A stretch of DNA of 64,000 bases. Source: Acetobacter senegalensis. Lineage in GTDB: Bacteria; Pseudomonadota; Alphaproteobacteria; Acetobacterales; Acetobacteraceae. The stretch's first letter is position 1. Each line of letters begins with the position of its first letter. The stretch spans positions 18,845 to 82,844 of the forward strand of contig NZ_LHZU01000135.1 in the NCBI RefSeq assembly GCF_001580995.1. Reading direction: 5' to 3'. Positions 1 to 8,649 of this stretch are shown here, one piece after another. The translations under genes and the position numbers were made by a program. Below the pieces are notes generated by a model. The model saw only the letters and a list, made by a program, of their open reading frames with translations, was not told the origin of the DNA and did not search any database.

Positions 1-105
1 CGTCGGTTTCAACATCCGACTGATGGTCCATTGGACTTTGACCAGACTACTCTCACCTTCACGACATGGCCGCACTACCAGCTGGTAACACTGAAACCAA
101 GATGA
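1..105 (+). CDS. C-terminal end of an MmyB-type XRE transcriptional regulator (partial)
   Basis: The reading frame is open from base 1 and ends with TGA at 103-105. The last 34 residues include HPTDGPLDFD and end in LVTLKPR. This resembles the C-terminal tail of the MmyB-like ligand-binding domain that follows an XRE helix-turn-helix in many actinobacterial and proteobacterial regulators (usual pattern HPxxGpL followed by two short strands). The start and DNA-binding part lie outside the window. The stop overlaps the start of the next gene by four bases (ATGA), so the two are probably co-translated. The family call rests on a short stretch and is moderate. Confidence 0.5.
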   Translation, partial: RRFQHPTDGPLDFDQTTLTFTTWPHYQLVTLKPR

Positions 106-638
106 ACACTTTCGAAATCCTGCTCCCACATTATGATTTTTCTGAACGTCACGCGATTATCATTCGAGGTCAGGCATCTGATATTCTCGATGCTGTTGCG
201 GCTTTCCGCGTACAGAATGATCCCCTTGCGCGCCAGATTATCCGTCTGCGTGAACTTCCTGGCCGACTGATGAAGCGCCTGTCTGCCCCGCCACTGGATC
301 TTGAAGATTTTACGCTTCTGGCGCGTACCGAACACGCACTTGCCTATGGTCTGGTTGGAGCGTTCTGGCATCCCGATTATGGACTGCGCTCCATTCCTTC
401 TCCTAACGCTTTCATGGCTGGACAGCAGGGAGATCTCTGTAAACTGGTTCTTGGTTTTACTGTCGTTCCCATCAGCAAGAGCAGGTGTCGCCTCATAACC
501 GAAACACGTGTTCTCTGCCTCAGTGACAAGGCCCGACAACGCTTTACGCCGTACTGGTTTCTGATCCGCCCCATCAGCGGGTTACTACGCCGCCGCATGC
601 TCTGGAATATTCGCAGGATTGTTGAGCTGCAGTTATGA
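102..638 (+). CDS. Uncharacterised protein, SRPBCC/DUF2867-like
   Basis: A 178-residue protein. The start at 102 is preferred over the upstream ATG at 66 because it forms an ATGA overlap with the preceding regulator gene. The C-terminal half carries the pattern TETRV, then a basic stretch with PYW and PISGLLRRRMLW. That pattern is familiar from uncharacterised SRPBCC/DUF2867-like proteins, where a strand ending in ETRV is followed by a long amphipathic helix. No catalytic residues or signal peptide are evident. The coupling to an MmyB-type regulator suggests that regulator controls it, as is common for such pairs. Function is unknown. Confidence 0.6.
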   Translation: MNTFEILLPHYDFSERHAIIIRGQASDILDAVAAFRVQNDPLARQIIRLRELPGRLMKRLSAPPLDLEDFTLLARTEHALAYGLVGAFWHPDYGLRSIPSPNAFMAGQQGDLCKLVLGFTVVPISKSRCRLITETRVLCLSDKARQRFTPYWFLIRPISGLLRRRMLWNIRRIVELQL

Positions 639-808
639 AGTCATATCCGGACTTTCAGCGCCACATTTCGCAATCCCCAGAAAGGCCGCTATGGTTCCGG
701 CTAGTCTCAGCATTTCCAGAGCAGTTTTATGATACCTGCCGGAAGTCTCTGTCCTTACTAATGTGAAAATAACAGCGTAATAAGGCGGTTCGGGCATTTC
801 AACGATAC

Positions 809-1351
809 TCATGAAAAGCCAGCCTTTTGCGGTACAAGTAGAGAGAAACTCTCCAGAAACACTTTGATCCTGTCACGATTTTGAGGCTCAGACAGCACTT
901 CGGATATTTGGTTGGACGTCAAGTTCATGAGACTGAACCGAAGAAAAAGATCACAGGAGAATTTACTGCTGACCGTGCCGAATACAGTGCGCAGATCGGC
1001 AAGCATATCGTCTCCCCGATGCGAAGCATGCATCAGGGCAATCGGCTTTTCAGTAAGAAGATGACCGGAGACAAGCCAGTCAATGGCATTTTTCAGTCCT
1101 CCGGGAATGCTGCGCACATATTCCGGGCTGGATACGATCAGACCGTCACTCGCAGCGACCTGATCCATGAAGGTACACACTTGTGGCGGAAGTTCACCCG
1201 TTTCCAGGTCTGGCGAGAACACCAGAAGCGCACTCACCTGATCAAATACTGAGATAGAAAATGTCGCTGGCGCCATGAACGACAGAGCGCGCAGCATCGC
1301 AGTATTTGTCGAGTTGTGTCGTGCGCTTCCTGAAATAGCCAATATTTTCAC
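809..1351 (-). CDS. NADPH-dependent FMN reductase family protein
   Basis: A 180-residue flavodoxin-fold protein. The N-terminus MKILAISGSARHNSTNTAM carries the FMN phosphate-binding loop (GSxRxxSxN) that follows the first strand. The central SSPEYVRSIPGGLKNAIDWL is the hallmark PEYxxSxPGxLKNAxDW motif of the NADPH-dependent FMN reductase (FMN_red, ChrR/AzoR-like) family. Length matches the family (about 180 residues). It would reduce FMN or quinones with NADPH in the cytosol; the substrate cannot be read from sequence. It lies 9 bases downstream of the broken isochorismatase gene on the same strand, so the two were probably one transcription unit. Confidence 0.87.
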   Translation of the reverse strand: MKILAISGSARHNSTNTAMLRALSFMAPATFSISVFDQVSALLVFSPDLETGELPPQVCTFMDQVAASDGLIVSSPEYVRSIPGGLKNAIDWLVSGHLLTEKPIALMHASHRGDDMLADLRTVFGTVSSKFSCDLFLRFSLMNLTSNQISEVLSEPQNRDRIKVFLESFSLLVPQKAGFS

Positions 1352-1360
1352 GATAATGCT

Positions 1361-1862
1361 TTAATTATCATATTCATATAAAACCCTGGAGCTATGGCTG
1401 TCGATAACACCTCGTTCCGAGGTATGGAGTATCTTACCTGTCGGCATGACTTTTGCATAGGCGAATGCCAATGCCGCCATATATACAGAATGGACCTGAT
1501 TTGCCGGAACTTCTGTCCGGTTGAACTCTAGATCACGCGTGGCGATCGCGTCATGCACCCCGGTCACGTCGCATCCGAAGTCAACCGCAGCACGGACGGT
1601 CGCGTCGATGCAGACATGGCTCATTGCGCCTAGAATGGTCAGTTTCCGAATTTCCCGCTCATCAAGAAGTGTTTTAAGGTTCGCATCCCGGAATGCGTTC
1701 GGATGGTGCTTGAGAACTACCGGCTCCCCTTCCTTCAGCAGGACAAGCTCGTTGATCTGTGCGCCATATTGCCCAGTGAAAAGAACAGAGTGCCCGCCAA
1801 TGCCAGCCCGACCCCGGTAAGACTTCCTGGCTGCTGCCCTCCCCCATGATCTCCGCCGGCTC
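1361..1862 (-). pseudogene. Isochorismatase-family cysteine hydrolase, 5' end lost to an IS
   Basis: The frame encodes the C-terminal two thirds of an isochorismatase-like hydrolase. It has VVLKHHPNAFRD, then GAMSHVCIDATVRAA with the nucleophilic cysteine, then the family-typical ATRDLEFN and MAALAFAYAKVM. The N-terminal part with the catalytic aspartate (DxQ) is missing. Homology fades where the IS-type end GGCTCTGTTGCACAAA begins at 1858, and the only in-frame ATG (1868-1870) lies inside that IS end, so any start codon is borrowed from the element. Intact relatives are about 180-220 residues. It is very probably non-functional. The adjacent FMN reductase would have been its operon partner. 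Confidence 0.8.
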
Positions 1863-2078
1863 TGTTGCACAAATCAGCGATATGAGCGGGAATAGGTCTT
1901 TTATGACCCTCTTTTACTGGACGGCGTGTGTGAGAGGGATTCCGAGTGCTGTAATTTGGTTGAGTATGGCGACGCGGACGTGAACCTCCGTGACCTGACG
2001 GTCGAAATCCTAGGCCGTCAGACGCTGCCCCAGCAGTTTGATGCAGTGCATTTTCGTCTCGATACGGCTTCTTCTATG
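1858..2078 (-). mobile_element. IS5-family transposase C-terminal remnant with terminal repeat
   Basis: The minus strand encodes SRIETKMHCIKLLGQRLTA, a stop, DFDRQVTEVHVRVAILNQ, a second stop and a short tail. This matches the conserved C-terminus of IS5-group DDE transposases (IETKMxCxKLLGxxxMARDFDRQVAE). At least two in-frame stops interrupt it and everything upstream of about 2078 is gone. The outer end GGCTCTGTTGCACAAA at 1858-1873 looks like the element's terminal repeat and abuts the truncated isochorismatase gene. Subgroup assignment is uncertain. Confidence 0.65.
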
Positions 2079-2207
2079 ATAACCGCTCCATCTGGAGGGT
2101 TCTAAAAACCCCATGGTTTATGTGCATGTCTATGATTCCATGCCTCCTATGGTGATTGGGTGGGTGACTAGCAGTCAGGTTATGAGACGTCATTGGGATG
2201 ATGTAGC

Positions 2208-2656
2208 GTGGGAAATACCGTGTTACGCTCTATGGTTTTCTTCCGTCTGCAGAGAGAACGAATGATGCTTCAGATCCATCTACAGGCACGCACGACACCA
2301 GCCGTCCGGGCTGACATAGCGCGTTCATCAGAACCGGCATCCGTGCTCGCCAGACGCTACGGGATCAGCGATGAAACTGTCCGCAAGTGGCGCAGGCGTG
2401 GTTCAGACGCCTGCCAGAACCACAGCAGTCGTCCCTGGAAACTGACCTGGAAAGCCTCGGAGGAAGAGTGCGGCATTTCCTGCCTTATATATCGGGACAG
2501 CATCTGGCGTATTCTGAAAGATGCTGGATTGAACGGGCTGCCTTCTGCCCCAAAGACCGCACCAGTTCGGGAACATTCCGGGATTACGATCCCGGTTATG
2601 TCCATATCGATGTGAAACATCTTCCTAAATTGCAGACGGCAGATGGAGAACGATAG
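2208..2656 (+). pseudogene. IS481-family transposase remnant, frameshifted
   Basis: Residues from the first frame (IHLQARTTPAVRADI, then VLARRYGISDETVRKWRRR) form the N-terminal helix-turn-helix of an IS481-type transposase. Near 2400 the homology moves to another frame, reading FRDYDPGYVHIDVKHLPKL, which is the start of the DDE core with its first aspartate (HIDVKxLP). The middle of the protein is shortened and everything after the first catalytic Asp is absent, replaced by unrelated IS630-like sequence. It is a dead fragment. Confidence 0.72.
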
Positions 2657-2659
2657 ATG

Positions 2660-2790
2660 CTCCCGCTCGGTCCATCTTTGTCGAGACGGCGGTTCCGTCG
2701 ATGAAGACCAGCCTGGCCGGATTGAGATCAGGCTGACTGTCGAACCAGACTGGCAAACGTAAGCCCGCCCAATACGCCTTGCGCTATGTA
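2660..2790 (-). mobile_element. Short IS630-like transposase fragment
   Basis: Read on the minus strand this stretch gives VWFDSQPDLNPARLVFIDG followed by TAVSTKM. It resembles the DDE core of IS630-family transposases (DLDPxRLVFIDETGxxTKM), with the usual glutamate of IDET changed to glycine. Only about 40 codons remain. It directly abuts the IS481 remnant on one side and the 3' end of the siderophore-receptor gene on the other. Confidence 0.55.
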
Positions 2791-2864
2791 AACACCCCAA
2801 ATGGAGGGAATAACCCCGATGTAGAACAAAGGGGCTGAACCATTTTTGGTAGCGGCGGCTCTCA

Positions 2865-4982
2865 TTATTTGGAGTTATCTCCGATGGCAACCTTAAGGTT
2901 GAAGCCGACAGTTCTGCCAAAACTGATCTGCGCCACATTTCCCGCAGGCCCTGTAAAGGCATAGGTACGGTATAGTTTGTCGGTTACGTTGTTCGCATAA
3001 ACCATTACCTCGTAACGGCTCCCGAAAGACCAAGTTGTTCTTAGGTCTAGCTGTGTGTACGTAGGCTGTTTTAGCAGGTTGGCAATATCAAAATACTGCG
3101 GGCCAGTTACACGCAAATCCAATCCGGGTTCAATACGCCCAAAACCCGTTTGAAACCGCGTTGAAAGATGCCCCGCAGCCATAAACTCAGGAACGTAAGG
3201 CATACGCAGGCCAGCATAGTTATTGCCTGCGCCATCATTAAAGCTATCGAACTTCGAGATTGTTCTATTGCCATCTGCCCCAATAATCCAACCGGGTCTG
3301 AACTCCCACTGAATCTCCCCTTCCACACCACTGGCATGTGCACGTGCGGCACTGGCAATTGTCTGGTAGCCTGCCGGACCAACATAGACTTGCTCGTTCT
3401 GTAAGTGATTATAAAAATACCCTGCCCTTACAAAGAATTTCTTATGTCGGTACACCGTCCCTATCTCGTAACTCAGCTCCCGTTCCGGGTTGTAGGATGT
3501 TGCATCTGCAATGCTTGTTGGGGCGTAGTTAAACCCGGCAGGCTTGTAGCCCTGACTGACCCGGCCATGAAGATGCCAGCCCGGCAAAGCTTCATAATCG
3601 AGAGAAACGTTACCGAGGCTCATGTTCTGATTGCGGCTCTTATTGCCCGCATAAAGCGTTTGCCCGCCATAGGTCGAATTGAACGCTATGCTGGACATAT
3701 CACGCGAGAGACGACCACCTAGCCCCAGATCCAGATTTTTCAAAATATGCCAATAAACATTGCCATAAAGGGCCACTGTTTCCGCACGGTTATGCGATGC
3801 GGTCAGTGGGTAGGGAATGTAACTTGGAACATAAGCGGCCGTCTGGCTTGTACGATCCTGATATGTTGTCTGATGATAAAACCCCGTTACAACGTCAAAA
3901 AAACGATGTTTGCCTTCTGTACCAAAGCGCAGTTCCTGCGTATTAGCGCTCCACTGCTCCGGTTGGGTAGAAACATACGAATAGTAAGGGAACGAACGCG
4001 AAATATCGCTGTCTTGCCATGAGGCTATGACACTGAGTTTCCACCCATCAAAATGATAGGCGCCGTGTAGAGATTCGTCATGCCCACACCGGCTCAGACG
4101 CGGGTCGGGAGTGCCCGGCACAACACTTGCAATTTTACGATCGCGCAAATTGTTGAAGCCCACATAAACATCCTGGCTCCCGTAACTGCAGGAACCATCA
4201 ACAGCAAAGGCCAACTCCCAGGGCTGGTCGGTTGGCGCAAGTCGCAACGTGGCGCGCCCTCCACGGCTTTCAAAACCACCAAGACGTCTGGAACCCGTGG
4301 ACGGATTGCTCACATTGCCCTGCTGCTCCTGAGAAGTCAGGGCAATGGAGCCATAAAGCCAGTCTTTTATCAGACTGCCGTCTGCCGTGCCGGTTACATG
4401 GTAACCATAACGGCTTTCCGCCCCGGCCTCGAACGAGGCATGGGCACGCGGACCGGGCTGGCGCGTTGCAATATCAATCACGCCGCCTTCAGCACTCTGG
4501 CCATACAGGGCCGCCTGTGGTCCGCGCAGCAGTTGCACGCTCTCAATACCAATAAGAGACTGCATAGCGTTAATGGGAAGCACGGGAACATCATCTACAT
4601 AAAATGTTGTAGCTGGATGATAGAGGTCCTGCGCCGAGGTAATACCGCGCACTGTAATGGCGGGGAAAAGAAAGCTCCCCGAGTTTTGAATCTGCACACC
4701 CGGTAACACGCGCGCCAGATCATTTGTCTCCCACACCTGTTTCTGGCGGAGTTGTGTGCCCGTTACAAACTGCCCGCTTGTGCCCGTCTGGTCCAGCCGC
4801 CGAGGCTGACGGACACCAACGACCTCCAGATGTTCCTTTGCGGCTTTTGGCGCACTTGTGTTGTTTTTGGCCGCTATTGTTTCTGCCTGCGCAGAACAGG
4901 ATACAAGAACCCCGCCAGCCATAAGGCCTTTATAAAGTTTCTGATGCCACCGTGCTGATGTGTGAGTGTTAAAGTAAGACAT
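2865..4982 (-). CDS. fyuA: FyuA-like TonB-dependent siderophore receptor
   Basis: A TonB-dependent outer-membrane receptor of 705 residues. The start at 4982 (MSYFNTHTS) sits just after the upstream ABC gene and before a signal peptide ending near CSAQAET; longer in-frame starts would lie inside that gene. The plug domain contains LPGVQIQNSG, TVRGITSAQDLY and LLRGPQAALYGQSAEGGVI. From memory the barrel follows Yersinia FyuA (yersiniabactin/pesticin receptor) closely, e.g. RLAPTDQPWELAF, TQDAYVG-like QDVYVGF and a C-terminus with NVTDKLYRTYAF and FGRTVGFNL. It is last in a minus-strand operon after two YbtQ/YbtP-like proteins, 26 bases downstream. Role: ferric-siderophore import, probably of a phenolate-thiazoline type made by other organisms, as no synthesis genes are present. 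Confidence 0.85.
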   Translation of the reverse strand: MSYFNTHTSARWHQKLYKGLMAGGVLVSCSAQAETIAAKNNTSAPKAAKEHLEVVGVRQPRRLDQTGTSGQFVTGTQLRQKQVWETNDLARVLPGVQIQNSGSFLFPAITVRGITSAQDLYHPATTFYVDDVPVLPINAMQSLIGIESVQLLRGPQAALYGQSAEGGVIDIATRQPGPRAHASFEAGAESRYGYHVTGTADGSLIKDWLYGSIALTSQEQQGNVSNPSTGSRRLGGFESRGGRATLRLAPTDQPWELAFAVDGSCSYGSQDVYVGFNNLRDRKIASVVPGTPDPRLSRCGHDESLHGAYHFDGWKLSVIASWQDSDISRSFPYYSYVSTQPEQWSANTQELRFGTEGKHRFFDVVTGFYHQTTYQDRTSQTAAYVPSYIPYPLTASHNRAETVALYGNVYWHILKNLDLGLGGRLSRDMSSIAFNSTYGGQTLYAGNKSRNQNMSLGNVSLDYEALPGWHLHGRVSQGYKPAGFNYAPTSIADATSYNPERELSYEIGTVYRHKKFFVRAGYFYNHLQNEQVYVGPAGYQTIASAARAHASGVEGEIQWEFRPGWIIGADGNRTISKFDSFNDGAGNNYAGLRMPYVPEFMAAGHLSTRFQTGFGRIEPGLDLRVTGPQYFDIANLLKQPTYTQLDLRTTWSFGSRYEVMVYANNVTDKLYRTYAFTGPAGNVAQISFGRTVGFNLKVAIGDNSK

Positions 4983-5008
4983 ATCTTGTTTTCCAAAGAG
5001 AGTAAGGG

Positions 5009-6766
5009 TCAGTTCAGTGGGGCATTGGGGGCAACCCATGACCGGGGGCGCTGTTGTGCGTGCCAGAGCCGAGCATAGGTGCTGTTGAAAGACATGAGGG
5101 CTTTGTGCGTGCCACGCTCCACGATGTGACCGTTCTCCATCACCCAGATTTCGTCGGCGTCCTGTGCAATCCACAGGCGGTGAGCAATTGTGATTACTGT
5201 GCGATCCCCCCCAATGTGCTGTAGGGTGCTGCGAATGGCAGCTTCGCTCATCGTATCAAGCTGCGAGGTTGCTTCGTCCATCACCAGTAAAGGTGCGTTC
5301 ATAAGCAGTGCACGCGCTATGGCGAGGCGCTGCTTCTCTCCGCCGGAAAGCGCAGTTGCGGCAGCCCTGATTTCTGTGTTGAGGCCATGAGGCAGCTGCT
5401 GAATAAACTCATGAGCATGGGCTTGTTTGATGGCATCATGCACTGCCGCCTCAGAGGCCGTAGGGCAACCAAGGCGGATATTGTCGGATATTGTTCCTTC
5501 AAAAAAGTGCACGTCCTGCGGCACCAGAGTAATGCTCTGGCCAAGCATACTGCGGTCCATGCCCCGCAGGTCCACCCCACCTATTGTAATAGCTCCTGCA
5601 CCAACGTCCTGCAGGCGAAGAGCCAAATGTGCGAGTGTGGTTTTGCCAGAACCTGAAATGCCAACAAGTGCAATTTTTGTACCTCGGCGGATTGTTCCTT
5701 CAATCGGGGCAAGGCCACCAGCAGAGGGATTATCTGCATCAAAAAGAACCGAGGCATTTGAAAAATGCAGGCAGTACCCCTCCGGCTCCGCAACTTTTTC
5801 AGCCTGGGTCATGTTGGGTCGCACCATAATCTGGCTCATACGGTGGAGTGTATTCCTCGCAAAACGTAGCCCAGCAACCTGGCCTGCCAATTCAACAACA
5901 CAGCGGGTAAAGCGGTAGGTCAGTATAATGGCTGCAAAAACAGCACCAGCGGAGAGACCTTTTTGCTGAAAACTCATGACCAGCACGCCAATGGCAAGAG
6001 CCATTCCGGTCTGGGCGGCAAGGGCATACCCCATAATGGCAGGTGCAGGAGCCACCTCAAGCGCCATCTGGGCTGTTTTCAGGCTGTCCGTTGCCGCCTC
6101 TGCACGAGAGGAAATCTGCCCTTGTGTGTCAAAAAAACGGATCTCACCGGCACCTTCCAAAAGCGTCAGTGTAGCCTGCGCATAAGCTTCCTGTGCAGAG
6201 GCAAGACCGGCATCGGCCTTATCCAGCAGGCGGAATGCCAGCAGCATCATGCCAATAACAGCCGGTAAACTGAGCGCCAGAACAGCGGCAGCAGAAACTG
6301 AAAGGAACCCAATCAGGACAAGAAGCAGAGCGGGTAAAGCCATACCGGGAATGACAATGCCCCACAGATGGGTGAAAATATCTTGCACAGCAGCAAAACG
6401 GCTTGTCATGAGGTCCAGCAGCCTGGCGCTTTCGTCTGGCAACTGCCGCTGGGCCGGGAGCGCCATCAGATGATCAAGCAGGCGCAGCCTGATCTGTGAC
6501 ATGGCACGATACGTGCCGGTAAAATCTTGCACCAACCCCTGGGCGCGAAACAGCGCTTGTAGGCCAAAAGCTACGGCCAGACCTAACAGGATCATCAGTG
6601 CGCATGTGATACTGCTACGCCCCTCGGCCATCCATTGCACGCTGAGCAGTAACAGGACGTAGCCTGCCGCTTCAGCCACAGAGGATGCCAAGCCATACAC
6701 AAACCCAGCGCGCAACGCGGGGTCTGCAATAAGGGTGCGCAGCAGAACCTTGTAGTATCCCTTCAT
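5009..6766 (-). CDS. ybtQ: ABC transporter, fused permease-ATPase, YbtQ-like
   Basis: A 585-residue half transporter. An N-terminal six-helix membrane domain covers about residues 15-310. The nucleotide-binding domain follows, with Walker A GISGSGKTT, signature LSGGEKQRLAIARAL, Walker B LLVMDEATSQLD and the switch histidine in IAHRL. Fold and context match YbtQ/IrtB, exporter-type proteins that import ferric siderophores in Yersinia and mycobacteria. The start overlaps the stop of the next upstream gene by four bases, so it probably pairs with that YbtP-like protein as a heterodimer. The siderophore specificity is inferred from the FyuA-like receptor downstream. Confidence 0.82.
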   Translation of the reverse strand: MKGYYKVLLRTLIADPALRAGFVYGLASSVAEAAGYVLLLLSVQWMAEGRSSITCALMILLGLAVAFGLQALFRAQGLVQDFTGTYRAMSQIRLRLLDHLMALPAQRQLPDESARLLDLMTSRFAAVQDIFTHLWGIVIPGMALPALLLVLIGFLSVSAAAVLALSLPAVIGMMLLAFRLLDKADAGLASAQEAYAQATLTLLEGAGEIRFFDTQGQISSRAEAATDSLKTAQMALEVAPAPAIMGYALAAQTGMALAIGVLVMSFQQKGLSAGAVFAAIILTYRFTRCVVELAGQVAGLRFARNTLHRMSQIMVRPNMTQAEKVAEPEGYCLHFSNASVLFDADNPSAGGLAPIEGTIRRGTKIALVGISGSGKTTLAHLALRLQDVGAGAITIGGVDLRGMDRSMLGQSITLVPQDVHFFEGTISDNIRLGCPTASEAAVHDAIKQAHAHEFIQQLPHGLNTEIRAAATALSGGEKQRLAIARALLMNAPLLVMDEATSQLDTMSEAAIRSTLQHIGGDRTVITIAHRLWIAQDADEIWVMENGHIVERGTHKALMSFNSTYARLWHAQQRPRSWVAPNAPLN

Positions 6767-8532
6767 GGCATGGCTCCATCGCCAAACTGGTGACGGGCAT
6801 AGGTTCCATAAAGTGCTGATTTTTCCATGAGGTCTTCATGGCGCCCCAGAGCAGTCAGGTGCCCATGCTCCATAACTGCGATCTGCGCGGCCTCACGCAC
6901 AGTGGCAAGCCGATGCGCGACAATAAGGATCGTACGCCCCTCAAGCGCACGCGCAAGAGCTTTCTGAATATGGAACTCACGTTCCGGGTCAACAAAAGCT
7001 GTTGGTTCATCAAGAAGAATAACGGGAGCCCGACTGACCAGAACCCGTGCAATGGCCAACCTTTGACGCTCCCCCCCAGAAAGACGGGCTCCGTTCCGCC
7101 CGATCGGTCCGTGCAACCCAAAGCGTTTGACACACCCAGAAAGATCACATTCGGCCAGAACATCAGTAATGTCACTTTCAGCAAGGTCCGGGCGATACAG
7201 AAGAAGATTATCCGCAAGGGAGTGCCCAAGAAGCACAGGATTCTGGAATACCGGGCAAATCAGCTGCCCAATAGCTTGCGGCACAAGTGTTTCAAGATCA
7301 TGGCCGCCAATCAAAACACGGCCGGATGTTGGTTTGAGATTACCTGAAGCAAGCTGCAAAAGCGTACTTTTTCCCGCCCCACTGGCCCCAACAATGCCCG
7401 TTACCTGCCCCGCAGGACATGTTAGCGAGAAAGACGTCAGCACATTTTCATTTTCAAAGCGTTCAAGGCTGATATTTTCAAACACAACATCGTAGTATCT
7501 GTCGGCCTGAACCGTCACTGACGGATGCAGTGCTGCGGGTTGCGCGGTGCTTTCTGCACGCAGTGCGTTAAGGCGCTCCAATGTTGCGCGCAGGCGTGGA
7601 AGCGTGCCTGAAACAAACATAAGACGCTGAAGTGGCGTCATCAGCCCAATGCCAAGCAAAATGGAAAACAGGCAATCAGGCAGGCCAAGACCATGCGTCA
7701 TGTGCAGGATGATTGCGCATGGCAGCACCAGAAGCAGGTTTGTGCCAACGCACATAAACACCATGACATAGCTCCATCTGGAGCGGCGCGTCATATCGCA
7801 CGCCAGATGCGCCACATCTTGCAATGCTTCTGTCAGTGGAGGCAGGGAACTCGGGGATCTGTTAAAAACCTTGAGGGTCATCAGCCCTTCCAGACAGGCC
7901 ATGATGTTCTGGTTGATTCTGACATCAGCAAGATGCCATGCCCGACCATTGCCAGAGGCAACACGCCCGATCTGCCGCCAGGCCCATGCGGCTACTGGCA
8001 ATAGTCCGACGCTGGCCAAAGCCATGACTGGGGAAATAACCACCAGAAAAAGCAGGCTGACCACAACTGTCACAAGGCTGATAATTGTATCGGGGAAAGT
8101 ATGCGCAATGGCCGTCTCAAATTCGGCACTGTCATCAAGCGCCAGTTTTTTTAACATTGCTCTGTGACTGGCCGTATAATCAGCCGGAAGTCTTTGTGTG
8201 AGATTTAAAATAGCCCTGCGTAAATCCCTGACCACATCAAATGCCAACCTGTGGCAGAGCACAGATGTTGCCCCCTGACACAGAAACGGCAGAAAAACGG
8301 CAGGGAGCAAAAACAGCGCAATCCGCGTAGCCGACTGGGCAGGAAGAGAACGAAAAAGCTGGCTTAGAACAACAAGTGGGATAAGCGCGCTCAGGGCTGT
8401 CAGAACAGAAAAAACACTGACTACATAAAACCGTGGTTTATACCGGTTTATATAATCCGAAATACTCAAGCAGTCAGATGAACAACAGGACATGTGCAGG
8501 GCTTTGGTCTGTTCCGGCAGGTGGAAAGGCAC
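6763..8532 (-). CDS. ybtP: ABC transporter, fused permease-ATPase, YbtP-like
   Basis: About 589 residues: a transmembrane domain in the first 310 residues, then an ATPase domain with Walker A GASGAGKST, signature LSGGERQRLAIARVL and Walker B VILLDEPTAFVD, and the switch histidine in VAHRL. It is the first gene of the minus-strand operon and overlaps the YbtQ-like gene by four bases. The start is unsure: the outermost frame begins with GTG at 8532 directly behind GGGAG, and ATG at 8493 (MSCCSSDCL) is the alternative. The Fur-box-like site around 8604-8624 lies in the divergent spacer and would repress both this operon and the AraC gene when iron is plentiful. Confidence 0.82.
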   Translation of the reverse strand: MPFHLPEQTKALHMSCCSSDCLSISDYINRYKPRFYVVSVFSVLTALSALIPLVVLSQLFRSLPAQSATRIALFLLPAVFLPFLCQGATSVLCHRLAFDVVRDLRRAILNLTQRLPADYTASHRAMLKKLALDDSAEFETAIAHTFPDTIISLVTVVVSLLFLVVISPVMALASVGLLPVAAWAWRQIGRVASGNGRAWHLADVRINQNIMACLEGLMTLKVFNRSPSSLPPLTEALQDVAHLACDMTRRSRWSYVMVFMCVGTNLLLVLPCAIILHMTHGLGLPDCLFSILLGIGLMTPLQRLMFVSGTLPRLRATLERLNALRAESTAQPAALHPSVTVQADRYYDVVFENISLERFENENVLTSFSLTCPAGQVTGIVGASGAGKSTLLQLASGNLKPTSGRVLIGGHDLETLVPQAIGQLICPVFQNPVLLGHSLADNLLLYRPDLAESDITDVLAECDLSGCVKRFGLHGPIGRNGARLSGGERQRLAIARVLVSRAPVILLDEPTAFVDPEREFHIQKALARALEGRTILIVAHRLATVREAAQIAVMEHGHLTALGRHEDLMEKSALYGTYARHQFGDGAMP

Positions 8533-8603
8533 CTCCCGTCATGATCGGAGTTGACGCTTCTCGCTACCGCGATCGAACCAAACCATTGCGATCCGGTCCT
8601 GTA

Positions 8604-8624
8604 ATTGATAATCATTCTTATTAT
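8604..8624. promoter_or_regulatory. Fur-box-like operator between ybtP-like and AraC genes
   Basis: The sequence ATTGATAATCATTCTTATT closely follows the second half of the Fur consensus (GATAATGATAATCATTATC): the GATAATCATT core is exact. It lies in the spacer between the divergent ABC operon (start about 8532) and the AraC-type gene (start about 8650), the expected place for iron control of both. An imperfect match; no other candidate site was seen in the spacer. Confidence 0.6.
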
Positions 8625-8649
8625 TTTTAATCCTGAGGCCATAGCGCTC

